Positions 10,099-23,045 of a stretch of DNA of 64,000 bases are shown here, one piece after another. How positions within the stretch are numbered: the first letter of the stretch is position 1; every line of letters begins with the position of its first letter. The translations under genes were made by a program, and so were the position numbers. This DNA comes from Turritopsis dohrnii (Eukaryota; Cnidaria; Hydrozoa; Anthoathecata; Oceaniidae), in the NCBI GenBank assembly GCA_027922465.2, contig BQMF02000015.1, positions 434,001 to 498,000 on the forward strand. The letters are read 5' to 3'. The notes beneath the pieces are model-generated. The model was not told the DNA's origin. It searched no databases and was given only the letters and a program-made list of their open reading frames with translations.

Positions 10099-13000
10099 CT
10101 AGAGATAAGTTTACCTATTTTTAGAAATGGTATCGCAAGTTACGCGGTGCAAAACGTAAGCTTAGTTCATTGAAAATATTTTATTTCAAATATTTATTTC
10201 AAATATTTTTCGAATACATGTGTGAGCTGATTATAATTTAACAGTGTAGCAGATACACGAAAATGTGCACTAAAACATTGCACTGTTTCCAAAATGTTTT
10301 TCATAAGTTGCAGAGTGTGTTCGTTGGACAATATTTAGTAGATAATTAGTAGATAAGCATTACTTACCTTCCATAGTGCATTATTGAGGTAGGATCGTAA
10401 GAAGTATTATACATAGCTGCAAGTGGGAAGATTGGGTCGTTTGTTATGTTGAAAAGTTGCTTTGCATCTAATGACAAAAAAAAAAAAAAAAATGTAAACA
10501 AAGTCGTTCGAATTATGGAGAGTTCGAGGTATAGACTGAGATATTGTTAGGTTTTAGTTTGAAGGGACTCACTGATTCAGTTTGAATTATGGAGAGTTTG
10601 AGTAATGGAAATTCGAATAATAGAGAGTCCACTACATTAGAAATGAATCGTTTTACCTTGCCTGATGTTTTCTTCTTTTATGATTATGTGTTGATCGCGA
10701 TCCTTCCTTTCATGCTCGTGAGAGAACCCAAGCACATGCAGTAATTCGTGTATGATTATCTTCTTATGCATGCAGTGCCGTGTATTGGGGTTGGATTCAT
10801 CTTTATCTATCAAAAATAAGGCCTTTTGCCCTCTTTGATAACCAATGCTGGTTGCACATCTGAAACAAAGCAAAAAAACAGAAATAAATTATGGTTAAGG
10901 CAATAGTATTTTTGTTGTTGTTCAGATGAAAAGCGTTAGTGCTCCACGGATTTCTTTACTACCCATCATGCTTAGATCTCGATTGAAATTTGAACGGATA
11001 AAACGGATAAGGACAGGGCTCCCATTAATAGCGGTTTTTACGCTGAAGGGGTTACCCTGGTTAAAAATGTTTTTAAATAAAAAGAAAAAAAAAAGAAAAT
11101 TGGAAAAACACTGAATAACATGGTAACACAGTTACGACATTATCAAGAAGATGGAAGAATAACGAGAATGGCACGCACTAATAAAAATTCTAGAACTGCG
11201 AAATACACTGAGTGGATGGAATAAACCAATTTCATGCACAGTCTCACCATTAAATCTTGAGGAAACCAGGCCAAAGCATTTATCTAACATGAATGCCTGA
11301 TGAATCTATTTCCTTGAATTAAATAAAGATGAAAACCGCAACTGATCAATACTAACACATTACTGGGTAATTAAAAATCGTCTTAGCCAAGTAAAGTTTG
11401 ATATCCGCTAAAACGTTTCGAGTGAAATGCGGAAAAAAAACCCATTTATTTCAAAATGCGTCACTTTTTTTATCAAATGAGTATGTGTAAGCATTATTCA
11501 TTCATTAACACATCTATTCAATCTCCATTCATTTCTTCGATGTCAAGACAATCGTGTCTCAGCAGAAAATAAATTTTGAGATTTTAAGATCTACCACAAA
11601 GTTCGTATTAGATTGCAATAGGTTTGGTGGACCTCTCTTTTGATATGTTAGATGCATCGGTTGTTTACTTTCTTATCAATGTTTGTTTGTTTAAATTTCT
11701 AATTACTAGTATGTTATTTACTTATTTATTTATATACTTGTTTGTTTGTTTATTATTTTATTTATATATTTAATTCATCCTCCTGGCCTTGCGGGATGAT
11801 GGAAAAATTGTATTTTGTATTCGTATTTGTGTGCTTTTCTATACTTGCGTCTTGTCATAAAATTTGATAAAGAAAAAGAATAAACAGCACTATCCTTCTC
11901 CCAATCACATTTTCAAATTTACTTACTTAGGGTGACATATAAAACCGGTTGACGCAAGGAAAACGCCTGCTATATAGTTCACTGATTTCTGCATTGTCAC
12001 CCGCATACAAACCAATTAAAAAGTCTTAACGAGATTGTATGGTAATTGACACTTACTTATGTCCTGCTAAGATCACTAAAGAGCCAACGTCATTATTGAT
12101 GGTGGTCCGGTTGACATGTTCAACAAACCGTACACAGCTTACTCGTTCAATATCCGACATGCTCTCTTTTATAAGTTTGTATGAAGCACCGTTTAGTTCT
12201 AAAGTAAAATAAAAAGTCTCTTTTAATCTCATTAAAATTAAGGAATACAACTTTAGAAAAGAATGATTCTTTTCTATCACATACACTGTATGTAATGCTT
12301 CTATAAGAGAAACATTACGCTTGTGAACACCCAAAACATATGTATATTTATCCACTTCCCTTAAACCTCTTCTATCTGAAACCCAACTGTCAATATAATT
12401 TATTTTGTCTGTCTTACCAGGGTTTCTGAAGCCGAGAATGAAAATTCGCTATCCTAGCATAATTAAACTTGTTCTATTCTAATGACAAGCAATAATTCCT
12501 TATGGTGAAATTTGCTTTTAGTTGTATAACGGGAACAGGATAGCATTTAGGTAAGATACATTATGTTGGCATTTAATTTGAAATACAGTCAAAAATAGAT
12601 TTTCAAAACCCATCATAAACAGATCAGTAAGATTTGATTGCTTTTAATTACCTACGTTGACGAAACATATACACATGCTCATGTTGCGTGATTTAATTAC
12701 CTATGTTGACGAAATATACTATGCTGATGTTGCGTGATTTCTTCATTTTGCCAAGAGAATTCTAATCATAGATTAAAAGGAAAAGCCCAGCACCTCCGGT
12801 AGCTATATCTCATTTAAACATTGGAGTTCGGGCAAATAATAGCAATTCTATGGATATCTCTGGCGATAAGTCAACTACTAGTTGTAAGTCAACAGGCGGA
12901 AAAGCCAACCATTACAAATGGAGACCTAAGGACCCAAAATTCCTAGTTATGTACCTACTATATTCATGTTACAACATTTTCAGCTCAGGGTCAAATCGTT

Positions 13001-15386
13001 ATTTGGGATTGGATGTTAACCTTGATATGACTTTTTGAGGTACATGCTTTAACACCCCAAAATATTGTTTGCATAACTATAATAGCTATATAAAGAATCT
13101 CGATAACTCGTACCAGTAGTGAGTCGAACTTTCAGATACTGCATACCAAACGAGTCAACGAGTCATTTCAGAACAAGAGTTTTTTTGCATTGCTGCTGGA
13201 AACCAGATAGATTTTCTTACCAATGGATTTTAAACAATGAAGCAGTCAAATATTGGAAAAGGAAAATGAAATGACAACGAGATACTGCGACAAAATAGTA
13301 GCATCCTGTTTCAAACACAAATCTCAGATGATTTTTAGAAAACTATGAAGATCAGACTTAGCCACCAATTAGATAACAATCAACTTAATTAACCTTAGAT
13401 ATATCGATCGGACTAGATCAGGAAATAATACTTTCAATCAAACAAAAAACAAAATAATATCACTAAATGAACGAATGACGTCATCTTACCAAATGTGCCT
13501 TCACCAACGTTTGTATGTATGTAGTAATGAACAATACCGTTAGGCCAAAGATACTCCAAGCTGTGTTTTTCGTTCTGTTCTTTATGCTTCATGCCTTTCA
13601 CAGTCGGCCGTGTCTCTATAAAAGTGAATGCAAAATTGCAATTTGATGCTGGAAGGTTAAAGGATTCAATATATTAAAATCTAAAGTGTATAATGAGGTA
13701 CACTCTTTTTTTTTATAATAATACACTTCATAATAATGTTCAGGCTGAGAATGATCCAAATTTTAAGAATATTGGAAGAATAAAGCACAGGCCCAATTTT
13801 TACCACAAAACAATAAAAAGATCAAATATTATGTTGTTGAAATAATTTTATTGGACTAAACATTATACTTGTACTCTTTTGTGGTTCAAAAAGAGAAGCG
13901 ATTACCTTTAACATGGCATTAACATGATAGTTTTTCTATGGTTTCCTATGTCTGTATATTATAAGCTGTTTTCAAATCTAGCAATTAAGAAATGTTAAGA
14001 ATATTCGAGGCTCAAAATTCAAATTCCAGTAAGAATATTTAGGCCCACTCAAATTTTTAGTACTCTTATAAAAGAAAAGGATTGTACTTTGGCAAAATAA
14101 CGTTACTACAGAAAATTAAACTCTAAATTAATACAAGCTATAATCTATAATTAACTGACATTTGAGGCCAACTTTGCTATTGCTGTTACCATGGTTCCTT
14201 TTAAGATTCGGGCCCAAGTTGGATTTAAATAGGAGTACTTGTAAATATCTTTCCATTAAAAAAGTCCTAAAGTTTTATTTAATAGCAAACAACTTGAAAA
14301 CCTATGCTACCATTTATGAGTATTTTTAATTGCTTAAAATAAACATAGTTACTTGCAATTATTTATATCCTGTTTCTAAAATAGTTTGAAATCAACAAAT
14401 GCCAAGTTGCTAACTGGCAAAGAAATATTTTTTTAAGTAGGCCTCCTACGTGCAATGGGCATTCAACCACAAGTCATGCGAAGAAAAACCAAAAATGTGG
14501 CAACCCCGCCATAATTTAAAATAATTTCACACGAAATATTTTGGACAATTTCCAAGAAATGCAATTTAAAAAATGCCGTGGGAAAGATGGTATTCTTTTT
14601 TCAAAGAAGTGGCAAATCGACGCCGAATTTCCTTTCAGTAGTTTATCCATCCTTTTGTTGTTATATGAGAGACAGAAGTAAAAGAATGACTTTTAAGGAA
14701 GTTCCAAGCATTTAAAAACTCGAACACTATAGTTTGAATGAGCAATATATTTCTTCAAATTTCCAAGGGAGGACCGATTCGTTTTAGATATCTAATATTC
14801 AATCAACTTTCGGGTCTACATCCACCATACCCTAATTAAAGTGGAAAAAGGCCCTTTTTATCCATCCTCTCTATTTAAAAAGCTATACTACCTCTCTTGT
14901 CTATTATAATTGCAAAGATATCAAATCGTTTGTTAATTAAATCTTTTCATGTTTGTTGGAGTTGATTACTCGGGGGAAGTGCAACATATAAATACCTGTT
15001 ATTAAATCGACTTATGAAGAGTTGCCAAAAATATAATAATTGTTTTCGTGACGATTAACTAGGAATCCAAACCTCAGTTATACTCATAGTATTTAACAGG
15101 TTATGGAAATAAAAAATGTTCTCGTATTGGAATATTATTGACTTAGCAACAGATAGCAACACGCGCAAGATCTAGTAATAAAATTATACTTTTAAACTCG
15201 CCTTTTAATTAAGCTTTCTGCACACTATCACATATACGTTTTGTAATAGATTACGTAGAAACAAGTAAAGTAAAATTTATAGATTTCACTAGGAAAGAAC
15301 AATGAGAATAATAACCTACCAATGAAATCAATTGAAACAGCTACCAAAATGAAGAAGTAGCAATGAAATAGACGTGTCTTATGCAT
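9846..15386 (-). CDS. Secreted astacin-family (M12A) zinc metalloprotease, six exons
   Basis: Exons on the minus strand: 15386-15320, 13615-13490, 12198-12057, 10859-10657, 10467-10368, 10098-9846. Every junction has GT/AG and matching phase, giving 296 aa. Residues 1 to about 20 form a hydrophobic signal peptide. The catalytic domain begins near a WPNGIVHYYI segment. The zinc-binding motif HELLHVLGFSHEHER lies at residues 149-163, with His149, Glu150, His153 and His159. The Met-turn SIMHYG at 207-212 supplies Met209 and the zinc-side Tyr211. Four cysteines occupy the positions of the two astacin disulfides (CVRF, CATS, RHC, YYRC). The propeptide is only about 25-30 residues and lacks the FxGD aspartate switch, so an exon in the 1.7-kb first intron may be missed. 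A GTGAGT near 9888-9893 could splice to a further C-terminal domain. Family members act in extracellular matrix processing, development, digestion or cnidarian venoms; which applies is unknown. Confidence 0.9.
10368..10467 (-). CDS. Astacin exon 5 (Met-turn)
   Basis: Acceptor TTGTCATTAG. Ends in YDPTSIMHYG. Donor AG/GTAAGT, phase 2. Confidence 0.9.
10657..10859 (-). CDS. Astacin exon 4 (zinc-binding motif)
   Basis: Acceptor TTTGTTTCAG. Encodes CATSIGYQ through HELLHVLGFSHEHERKDRD. Donor CAA-G/GTAAAA, phase 1. Confidence 0.92.
12057..12198 (-). CDS. Astacin exon 3
   Basis: Acceptor TTTACTTTAG. Encodes ELNGASYKLIKESMSDIE through CVRFVEH to ILAGH. Donor AA/GTAAGT, phase 2. Confidence 0.88.
12780..12955 (+). 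repeat. SINE 3' fragment in astacin intron 2
   Basis: Matches the body of the SINE at 24490-24790 over blocks ATCTCTGGCG, AAGTCAACTACTAGTTG, GGCGGAA and AACCATTAC. The tRNA-like head is absent. Confidence 0.65.
13490..13615 (-). CDS. Astacin exon 2 (short propeptide and catalytic start)
   Basis: Acceptor TTTTATAG. Encodes a basic linker, then WPNGIVHYYIHTNVGEGTF. Donor G/GTAAGA, phase 1. Confidence 0.85.
13697..14090 (+). repeat. Repeat family R4, uninterrupted copy
   Basis: About 390 bp with imperfect inverted ends (GTACACTCTTTTTT left, CTTATAAAAGAAAAGGATTGTAC right). It is the reverse of 16570-17125, which carries a MITE insertion. It lies in intron 1 of the astacin gene. Confidence 0.7.
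15320..15386 (-). CDS. Astacin exon 1 (signal peptide)
   Basis: ATG at 15386 followed by MHKTRLFHCYFFILVAVSID. Donor ATT-G/GTAGGT, phase 1, which exactly fits the next exon (G plus AG). Confidence 0.8.
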
Positions 15387-16569
15387 GGCGCCAGCGATTG
15401 ATTGATCGATTTCAAGTGAATAAGAAACATCTTGAAACAATCGTTTTTATAGTCGATAAGTGCTGGAATGTCATAAAAACATATTTGATGACGAAAAAGC
15501 AATTATCATCGGTAGAAACCATGGTAGTTTTTCCTTTTTCTTCTTTTTGCCGCTTTATTGACATCGTCTGTCTTTCCTAAACTTTTCCTTGCATGGGAAA
15601 CTCTAGAATTGTGAAAATTGATTATGCATGCTCCTCTATTGTCGTATACAGTGACGTCGAGATCTATTTCCTTATCTGCTGCACAAAACGAACAAACATC
15701 TGCTTGATCACTCACAAAAGATGATTTATCAGGTAAATGGTGAATGATGGTATAGATATCCCTCCTCCAAAAAATTTCTTAGTTACCTGGAAGGAATTTC
15801 GACAAATCGGACTTTGGTTATCCCACATAAAATACCGATAAGCGGACGTCATTCGTGAAGCATTAGCATGACTTTATCGATTTTTAATATACACGTACGC
15901 GCACAGAAATGTGGCAAAAAATTACATCACTTCAAAAAATTACATCACTTTCGTAAATGATTTCTTTTCAATAAAACATTGAATGTTGAATTTTCTGTCG
16001 AAGTTCTTAATGAACTATTATAAAGGTCAAAGCAGAATTTTCTACGTGGGAATTTCCATAACAGAATTGTTTGTTTACCTACTTCGCTCAATATTCAATC
16101 TGGATCCATTTTTAATTATTCTAGTGAGGGATTCCCCATTGCTGACGTCAGCATACTACAGCCTTCCATTGATATTCTTGTTTGATAAGCTTTCTCTAAA
16201 AAGTCAATTTTTTCCACTAAGGCCCTGATCACATGGTCTCTTTTCATTCCGGGTAGCATGTAACAAACTATTCTTCAGCCCAGTACCATGATCTTAAAAA
16301 ACCGCTAACCGTTGAGATGAGTTGCATTGTAAAAACAATGAAATATTCTTTACAAATAATTGTGCTAACCACGCATGTGTATATATACGCCAATTTTTAT
16401 TTGAGAAACCGAGATATCCTGATACATAGATTGACAATTTTTTATATCGAAATATTAAGTAGGCAAATTATAAGAACAGATGTTTATGCTGTATTATAAG
16501 ATATGAAATGTGAAACTATAGGGTTTTATCATAATATCTTCTCATATTTTCACCAAGTTTCCTTAAAGG
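15387..16569. other. Region upstream of the astacin gene
   Basis: The astacin promoter should lie in the first few hundred bases, but no decisive element was seen. A 69-codon minus-strand ORF (15506-15715) has no recognised domain. The rest is AT-rich spacer. Confidence 0.4.
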
Positions 16570-17125
16570 ATTTACACTCTTTTTTTATAAGAATACTAAA
16601 AACTTGAGAGTGAATCTCAATATTCTTACAAGAATTTTAATTTTGAGCTTCGAATATTCTTAACACATACCTTATCGGGGATAATTTCGGGGATAATTTC
16701 GTCGGGGAAAAAGTGACGCTTCGCTTCGTGACAAAAATTTTCCCCGATGAAAATTTTGAAAAAGTGACATTTATAAGGAAGTATTAGTAAAATTTTGCAA
16801 AATGACGAAATTTTCCTCGACGAAAAATTTTCCCCGACACAAATTTTCCCCGAAATTATCCACGATAAGGTATTATTAATTGCCAGATTAGGAAACAGAT
16901 TTACAGACATAGGAAACCATAGAAAAACTATATGTTAAAGGCGTGTTAAAGGTAACCGCTTCCCTTTTTGAACAACAAAAGAGTACAAGTATAATGTTTA
17001 GTCCAATAAAATTGTTTCAACACCATATACATATTTGATCTTTTTATTGATTTATGATAAACATTGAGTTTGAGCTATATTCTTTTGATATTCTCAGCCT
17101 GAATATTCTTATAAAATTTTTTTTT
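16570..17125 (-). repeat. Repeat family R4, copy interrupted by a MITE
   Basis: Inverted relative to 13697-14090, with blocks such as CTATGGTTTCCTATGTC and AATAAAATTGTTTCAAC in reverse order. The alignment is broken only by the insertion at 16670-16870. Confidence 0.7.
16670..16870. mobile_element. TCGGGGATAATT MITE, copy 2, with TA duplication
   Basis: 201 bp with ends CCTTATCGGGGATAATTTCG and CGAAATTATCCACGATAAGG, flanked by TA at 16668-16669 and 16871-16872. The uninterrupted R4 copy shows the empty site. TA duplication and no coding capacity point to a Tc1/mariner-mobilised MITE. Confidence 0.85.
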
Positions 17126-19511
17126 TAAAAAAAAAGAAGATTGTATTGGACATTTAACTAGAGTTTTCATGCCAACTACTCAAAATGAAAGAAAACTTTG
17201 CAATTTCCTAGTAGAACACCATCAATATAACTGCAAGTTCTAGGAAACTAGTAACGATCATATTGAAGAGATACATTAATTTTCTTGTTCAAAATTTTTC
17301 CTGTTACAAAATTGGGAAAAATATAATTTTGAAGCATGCAATAAATAGATGCATTGTTCAGAAATCTTTGTTCAGGGAACTTTGTGGATTGCCGTTATGG
17401 TCTAGTAGGACGTCAAAGCTAAAAGCATTGTCAGGTACATGTTCTAGATTGTAACAGACTGGTGCCCTAGCGATAGAGTGTTCTCAAGTGGGAGGTCAAG
17501 TTTTAAGCATTATCAGGGACAATAATAATATGAATCGATCTATTCAATTTATTATTCAGGTTAAGAGTAGGATTTTGTGTGAGAGAGTTTTCTAGTTGAA
17601 CAGATGAAGCAATTCCGCACCTACCGTAGCCCAAATGAAGGCTTAAAATACCTTAAAATACTTCTTTCATAAATTAAAAGGCCATTGTAAGCAAGCAATC
17701 AGTATTCTAAGCCTTCAAAAAAGCCGAGAAAGCCTGGCTATTTTGGCAACAACTTTATGTATAACTATTTAAAAGAACGTAGCAATTTCCTATGAAGCCT
17801 AACACGGTGACCGTAGCCTAGAACAGCTAGGATATTTCTCACGTAGTGATACACGAAGTAGTAGCCGTTCGTTTTGTGGCAAAAAAGTTTTCGAGAGTTT
17901 CGTGAGCGTAAGAAAATCTTTCTTCTCAAACATTTTCTCAAAGCGTCGCGAAAATGTCAAAAAAGAAACGATTCATTTGCTTTTCGCTTCTTTGACTGTT
18001 TCCAAGGTAAATGGTATTAAGAATAAAATTACAATTTCCTTTATTTGCCGTAAGCAGTAATTTCTTTCAACATCACTGCACGTAAAAATCAAATTCAGGA
18101 ATAGTGGATGAATCAAAGAATCGCCGATATATATCCAGGAAATTAGATATCGACATAATGTCTGTAATCATCATTGTTTTGATGTGAGATTTTGTTGCTA
18201 CTGGCAACACTTTCTTTGGAAATCATATATCGCCTTCCTCTGACCATACAGTCCAGTTTAGATGCACGTAATTGTTTCAATAAGGTTTGCATGAAAATTT
18301 CATAAGGAGCCGAAACTATGACTTAATGCCCTGACACAACTGAAAGGCAACATGGCGGCATGTCATTTCTACATAAATCAAGGAGAAAGCGGACATCGAT
18401 GCTTTTGAAATTCTCAAATGCTTTCAGATTTAACATGATATACCTTGTTACATGAAATTAAACTGCGTAACTAATTAAGACGGTCAAATTTAAGCCGCAC
18501 ATTAATTAAGCCGCAATGTACTTAAGTTGCGAAAAAATGTGTATTAATTAAGACGCACCTAAAGAAAAAATAGTTAATAAACAAAAACGGATAAGTTCAT
18601 TTTTGCAAAATCTCAAAAATGGATAGGTTTCAATGTTGTCAGTCGAAAGTCAACTGAGGTAGTAGTGACATCCAAATTTGATATAAATATAGTATTAATC
18701 AAGTCGCAATATTGTAGGCCGCCCTAAAAATGAAGCCACATTTAGTTAAGACTATTTATATGCTGTGCGGCTTAATTTCGTGTAACCTCGGTTCATTGAG
18801 GTGGATGGAAATCTTGCTTCATTTTCAACAATTTTATCTTATTTATTTATTTTATTTCAATAAAATCAAGAGTGACCACGTCAGTTTTGACATCAGAATA
18901 ACCGAATAACTACAGTTTTGATAGAACTGCAATCAGTGAACGTCCTATCGCCAATTGAACTACGGAAAAGGGCATTATATCGTTTCAATCCCTAAACAGA
19001 GCAACCTTTGTAGACACCAATCAAATTGTTAAACTGAGCAGACAGACCCATATTGATATAGTGGCTTTATTGCCTTGTACAGGCGTTGATACCCCACCCT
19101 CCACCTCTAAGCCAGCAGTCAATGGTGGTTATTGTCAATCAACACTATCTTATAACCTGTTCAGTCTTATTCGTCATGATCACTTTAAGCGCTGAATTGA
19201 CGTGAGCTAAATGAAAACATTTATATCATTATGAAAACATGTATCTGCCAATATAAATTCAACCGTATTCAAACTAAATACGGTTGATCCTAGTATCGAC
19301 CCTTGTAGTGCATTACGAGTCCGAGCAACAGTGGTACGTTGTTTAATATATACGAGGCTCTCGAATACACCTTCATGTTGATATGCCATGTTCGAATACA
19401 CCTTCATGTTGATATACCAAGTTCATCTTTGCGAATATTGCAGCAGTCTCCACAAAGAATGAAGCTGAGTGTTTCACTTCATTTCAATTGAGGCATCAAT
19501 ACTCTATATCC
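17126..19511. other. Unassigned spacer with a TTAATTAAGCCGCA cluster
   Basis: About 18478-18785 contains several dispersed copies, both orientations, of TTAATTAAGCCGCA/TGCGGCTTAA, also seen at 34045-34160. A tRNA-like stretch at 17460-17515 has a weak B box. No gene was recognised. Confidence 0.45.
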
Positions 19512-19837
19512 CTAACCAAGAAAACCGAACAGCTGGTAAGGATGTTTTCGCTGATTTAGTTTTTTACTAACTGGCTTTGTAGTAGGTGAACCAGCTCTTT
19601 TTCTGAAAATAGCTACTGAACAATCATTCATCAGTTCACTCTTGGACTGGCTTGAAGCGACCAAGTTAATCCTCAAATTTTGAAAGGTACTGAACTGTAT
19701 GAGTACAATAATTTTATTGGATAGTTTGTTTAGCTGGACCATAGAAGCATTGAAGGACTTTTTATGAAGCTGAGAAATTTTGCGAGCTTGTGGGTTTTCT
19801 ATAAATTGTAAGAATATACTTTGTCTTCTGTGACATT
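19512..19837 (-). CDS. Possible terminal exon, unknown protein
   Basis: A strong acceptor (TTTGTCTCTTGCAG) is followed in one phase by about 107 open codons to a TAG stop. The peptide is basic at its end (RKRAGSPTTKPVSKKLNQRK) and has no domain I recognise. No donor-bearing partner exon was identified upstream on the minus strand. It could be a chance ORF or a repeat-derived frame. Confidence 0.25.
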
Positions 19838-20979
19838 CTGCAAGAGACAAACCATCCTTAGGTTTTAAGATTGTATTACACGTTTTAATTATACCTGTTT
19901 ATATAGCCGCTACAAACAGCAACTAATAGCTTCCTTTCTGTAACAACAGATAAACAAAGTTCAAACATTTTTACAGATAGAAATCACAGACACACTAGTA
20001 TATATGGTTGCAATTCAAGAACTAATGTAGCGAAAGAAATAAACATCATTATTACCTATTAATAAACAGGATCTTTGGTGTTTGCGATATTGGTTTTTAC
20101 AAGTAAGCCGCTTGAAGTATTTTATTAAAAACCAACTTTTGAAAATTTAAGAATACTTAAAAATTTTTACCATTTCCAAATCTATCCAGAACTGCATTAC
20201 TAGCTATTTCAGAGAGCAATCAATATGTGAGAGTATTTGATAAACTTTGATTAATAGAGGCTTCATGTTTACGTTCTTGATATTGAGTGCGTTTTGTAGT
20301 ATGTATGGCTGATTGCTTGCTTTAAGCCATATCAAAACATAACTGAAATATTTAGCCAAACAACTTTGGAGTGGACATAAATTCTGTCATAAGTATAAAT
20401 ATTCAGATCCTCGTCTGTTTATTTCTCAGTATAAAAGGAATACGGAAGGGAATCTAGACCATTTAAAATCATAGAATTGAATGGACATTTCGCAACACAA
20501 TATGCAAGCTTCCAATCTTTTATCAGTTGTGTAACAGTACAACCATTCACCTAAATTATTGATATTAATACACTGAGTTTCTTTTGAAACACATCTCCAT
20601 TTCTAAACACTATGAATCAATTTTTAAGGAACTGTGTTATCCTGACACCAATTTTAAAGGAGAGGGCTTTAGACAAAAACAGAAGTTGTACTGATGTTGT
20701 AATAGGTGATTGTATCGAAAAACATCAAGATAGATTGAAAGCGTTATCATGTTAATGAACAGCTGAACTTCCTGATCGGTTAATCTAAGGATTTCTGACA
20801 ACAATATAAAAAGAAACCATTACACGGTCAAGTAATTATAGGGTCAAAGAAGAAGGCTGAAAAAGGTCAGCATGTTTCAAATCAATCATTTGGCAATTAA
20901 CTGATATTCCTCTTTCATAATCTTTCCTGATTTTGATTCGTGCTTTTTACGATTTTTGAGTACGTTGCGAAACTACAAA
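19838..20979. other. Unassigned spacer
   Basis: AT-rich; no gene, repeat end or RNA recognised. Confidence 0.4.
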
Positions 20980-21320
20980 GTACAATCATGGGGGAGGATT
21001 ACATGTTTACGAGTAGTTTATTTTTCATTTCTTTCATATAAATGTTTTCCTAAACAGCCAATTTATAGATCTGCAAAAAGCAGAGAAATGTCGTAACTGA
21101 GCACAGGATGCCAGAAAGATGTGAATTGCGCATTCATAAAGAAAAGTACAATCATGGGGGAGGATTACAAGTTTACAAGTAGTTTATTTTTCATTTCTTT
21201 CACATAATTGCTTCCCTAAACAGCCAATTTACAGATCTGCAAAAAGCAGAGACATGTCGTAACTGAGCGCAGGATACCAAAACCAAAAAGATGTGAATTG
21301 CGTATTCATAAAGAAAAGTA
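20980..21320. repeat. Tandem pair of about 167-bp units (family R5)
   Basis: Units beginning TACAATCATGGGGGAGGATT start at about 20981 and 21147 and share over 150 bp. A third, diverged unit lies at 22885-23045, and a short end fragment at about 22420-22445. Confidence 0.8.
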
Positions 21321-21539
21321 TAACACAGGGTTACAGAAAAAAAAATTTTTTTTTTGCCCCAGATAAGGCTTGGACTATTTTTGAACAATTTTGATGCGCT
21401 GATTTCGAAAATCACATCCATTTTTGTCTGTTCTTAGGGAGTTAGGGTCAGTGTTAGGGTTAGGTTTAGTCATAAGCGTAAACCACGGGGGGTACTACAA
21501 GTATCTTAACTTTATGTCATTAAAAATCAATAGCATTGT

Positions 21540-22030
21540 TGAAGCGGCACAGTATTGAGGTATAAACTTCCTCTTGTTTGATTTTCTTCTGTGACGAGAA
21601 TCGCTACAGTCCTGTTTTAACGACCAACAAAAATCAGCCATCATAATTTCGTCCCATCATCCTTGATATCATTCTTCCATTGTTTTAATATCTTGATGAA
21701 GTCTTTCTCCTTACGCATCACTCACGTCACCTAAATTTTCTGGAAATTTGTCTGATGGCTAAAGGGAATATGTGCCTTAGTACTCATGTTACAATCAAGT
21801 GCATGGAAACTTTGAATTCAACTGTGAATTATTTGTACGTAATTGATGTGTTACACATAAAGGAATTTTACAAGGGATTTGTTGAGGACTTCTGTAAATG
21901 CATTCTAGGCTGCTGCTTCTACACTGTTCTTTGAATTAACCAAATTTGTATCTTTAAGTGATTTTCTACTCTGTGGTCCACCGAAAATACCAGCTTTCAG
22001 TTTTTCATTGCTCAGACCAAGAAAATACAA
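21540..22030 (-). pseudogene. Relic of a widespread repeat-borne invertebrate protein
   Basis: The minus strand reads YFLGLSNEKLKAGIFGGPQ near 22028-21970, then, after disruptions, SDKFPENLGDVSDA, a stop, GERLHQDIKTMEE, a stop, and later WDEIMMADFCWSLKQDCSDS. I recall this motif order (LGLSNEKLKAGIF...FPENLG...GERFHQDIK...MADYCW) from many uncharacterised repeat-associated proteins in insects and cnidarians. Several in-frame stops and at least one frame change show it is dead. Function of the parent family is unknown to me. Confidence 0.7.
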
Positions 22031-22884
22031 TGGACGTTCTGTAATCTAGACTCAGATAGTGGTAAAGCCAAAAAAACCCAGAATGACAAGAATACAAAAA
22101 TGTGATAAATGAACTTCAGAAATAAAAAATTAAAAACCCTTTTTTTAAAAAAACACCTAATAAGCAAAGTGAAGAGAGACTGTTAGAAGTGTCCAATTAA
22201 AAAGACCCAAGTGGTATTTAATTCAAATAATAAACAAAACGTACGATATTTGTTTCCTAAAATTCGTGGATTTTGGCTAAAATTTAAAAAAACTGAAAAA
22301 ATTTATCAAAAAAATGGTAGGAGTTAGCAAAAAATGGACTTCATTTTTGAAATCAGTGTGAAAAACTACTTAGAAAAAACTCTATATGTATTTGGGGAAA
22401 ATTATTTGTTGGCCTGTGTAATCATGGGGGAGGATTATATGTTTATAGGTAAAGTCTGTTCACCACATTCATGGCCGAATCGTTAGTTTCAGTCTGATAA
22501 CCTTTCTCATTAGCACATAAATTCAAAAATATGAAACATAAAAAATACGACCAAAGTATGTTTTAACATGGAGGGGGTTCATAAATTTTAGTTAAGTATA
22601 AAAAAACCCTTCAGGGAAATTGAACGTGTGATTCTATGGAAAAGTTGAGGAAAGATTATTTTTTCCATAATTCCTACCTGGTGTCCTTTAAAAAACCTTG
22701 CTCTTTTGAAATAAGTGTTACATTGAATCTATTACTCACCATTTCAACGAAAGCCTATTGTTCTTATATTTTCATCAAAACAACTTGTACCCACGATGTT
22801 TTAGTATTCAAAAATTATCTACGATGTGTGTATCCAACCTCCTGAAAACTGTAAAAGTTCAGAAATAAAAAGATTTTTGAGTCA

Positions 22885-23045
22885 CGAGAGAGGAATACAT
22901 GTTTATGAGTAGTTTATTTTTCATTTCTTTCACATAATTGTTTGCCTAAACAACCAATTTATAGATCTTCAAAAAGCAGAGAAATGTCGTAACTGCACGT
23001 ACGATGGCAGAACCAATCAGATGTGAATCATACATCCATAGGCTG
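22885..23045. repeat. Family R5, third copy
   Basis: Shares GAGTAGTTTATTTTTCATTT and AAAAAGCAGAGAAATGTCGT with the tandem pair at 20980-21320. Confidence 0.7.

Noticed and set aside
11927..11992. Candidate astacin exon on the minus strand (SVNYIAGVFLASTGF)
   Set aside because: Its phase does not fit exons 3 and 4, which join perfectly without it, and the sequence does not match the fold.
15506..15715. 69-codon minus-strand ORF upstream of the astacin gene
   Set aside because: No domain or usable splice sites; likely chance.
17460..17515. tRNA-like A and B boxes
   Set aside because: The B box is poor and no cloverleaf could be drawn.
21430..21468. TTAGGG-like units
   Set aside because: Only three or four imperfect units; too few for an interstitial telomere claim.
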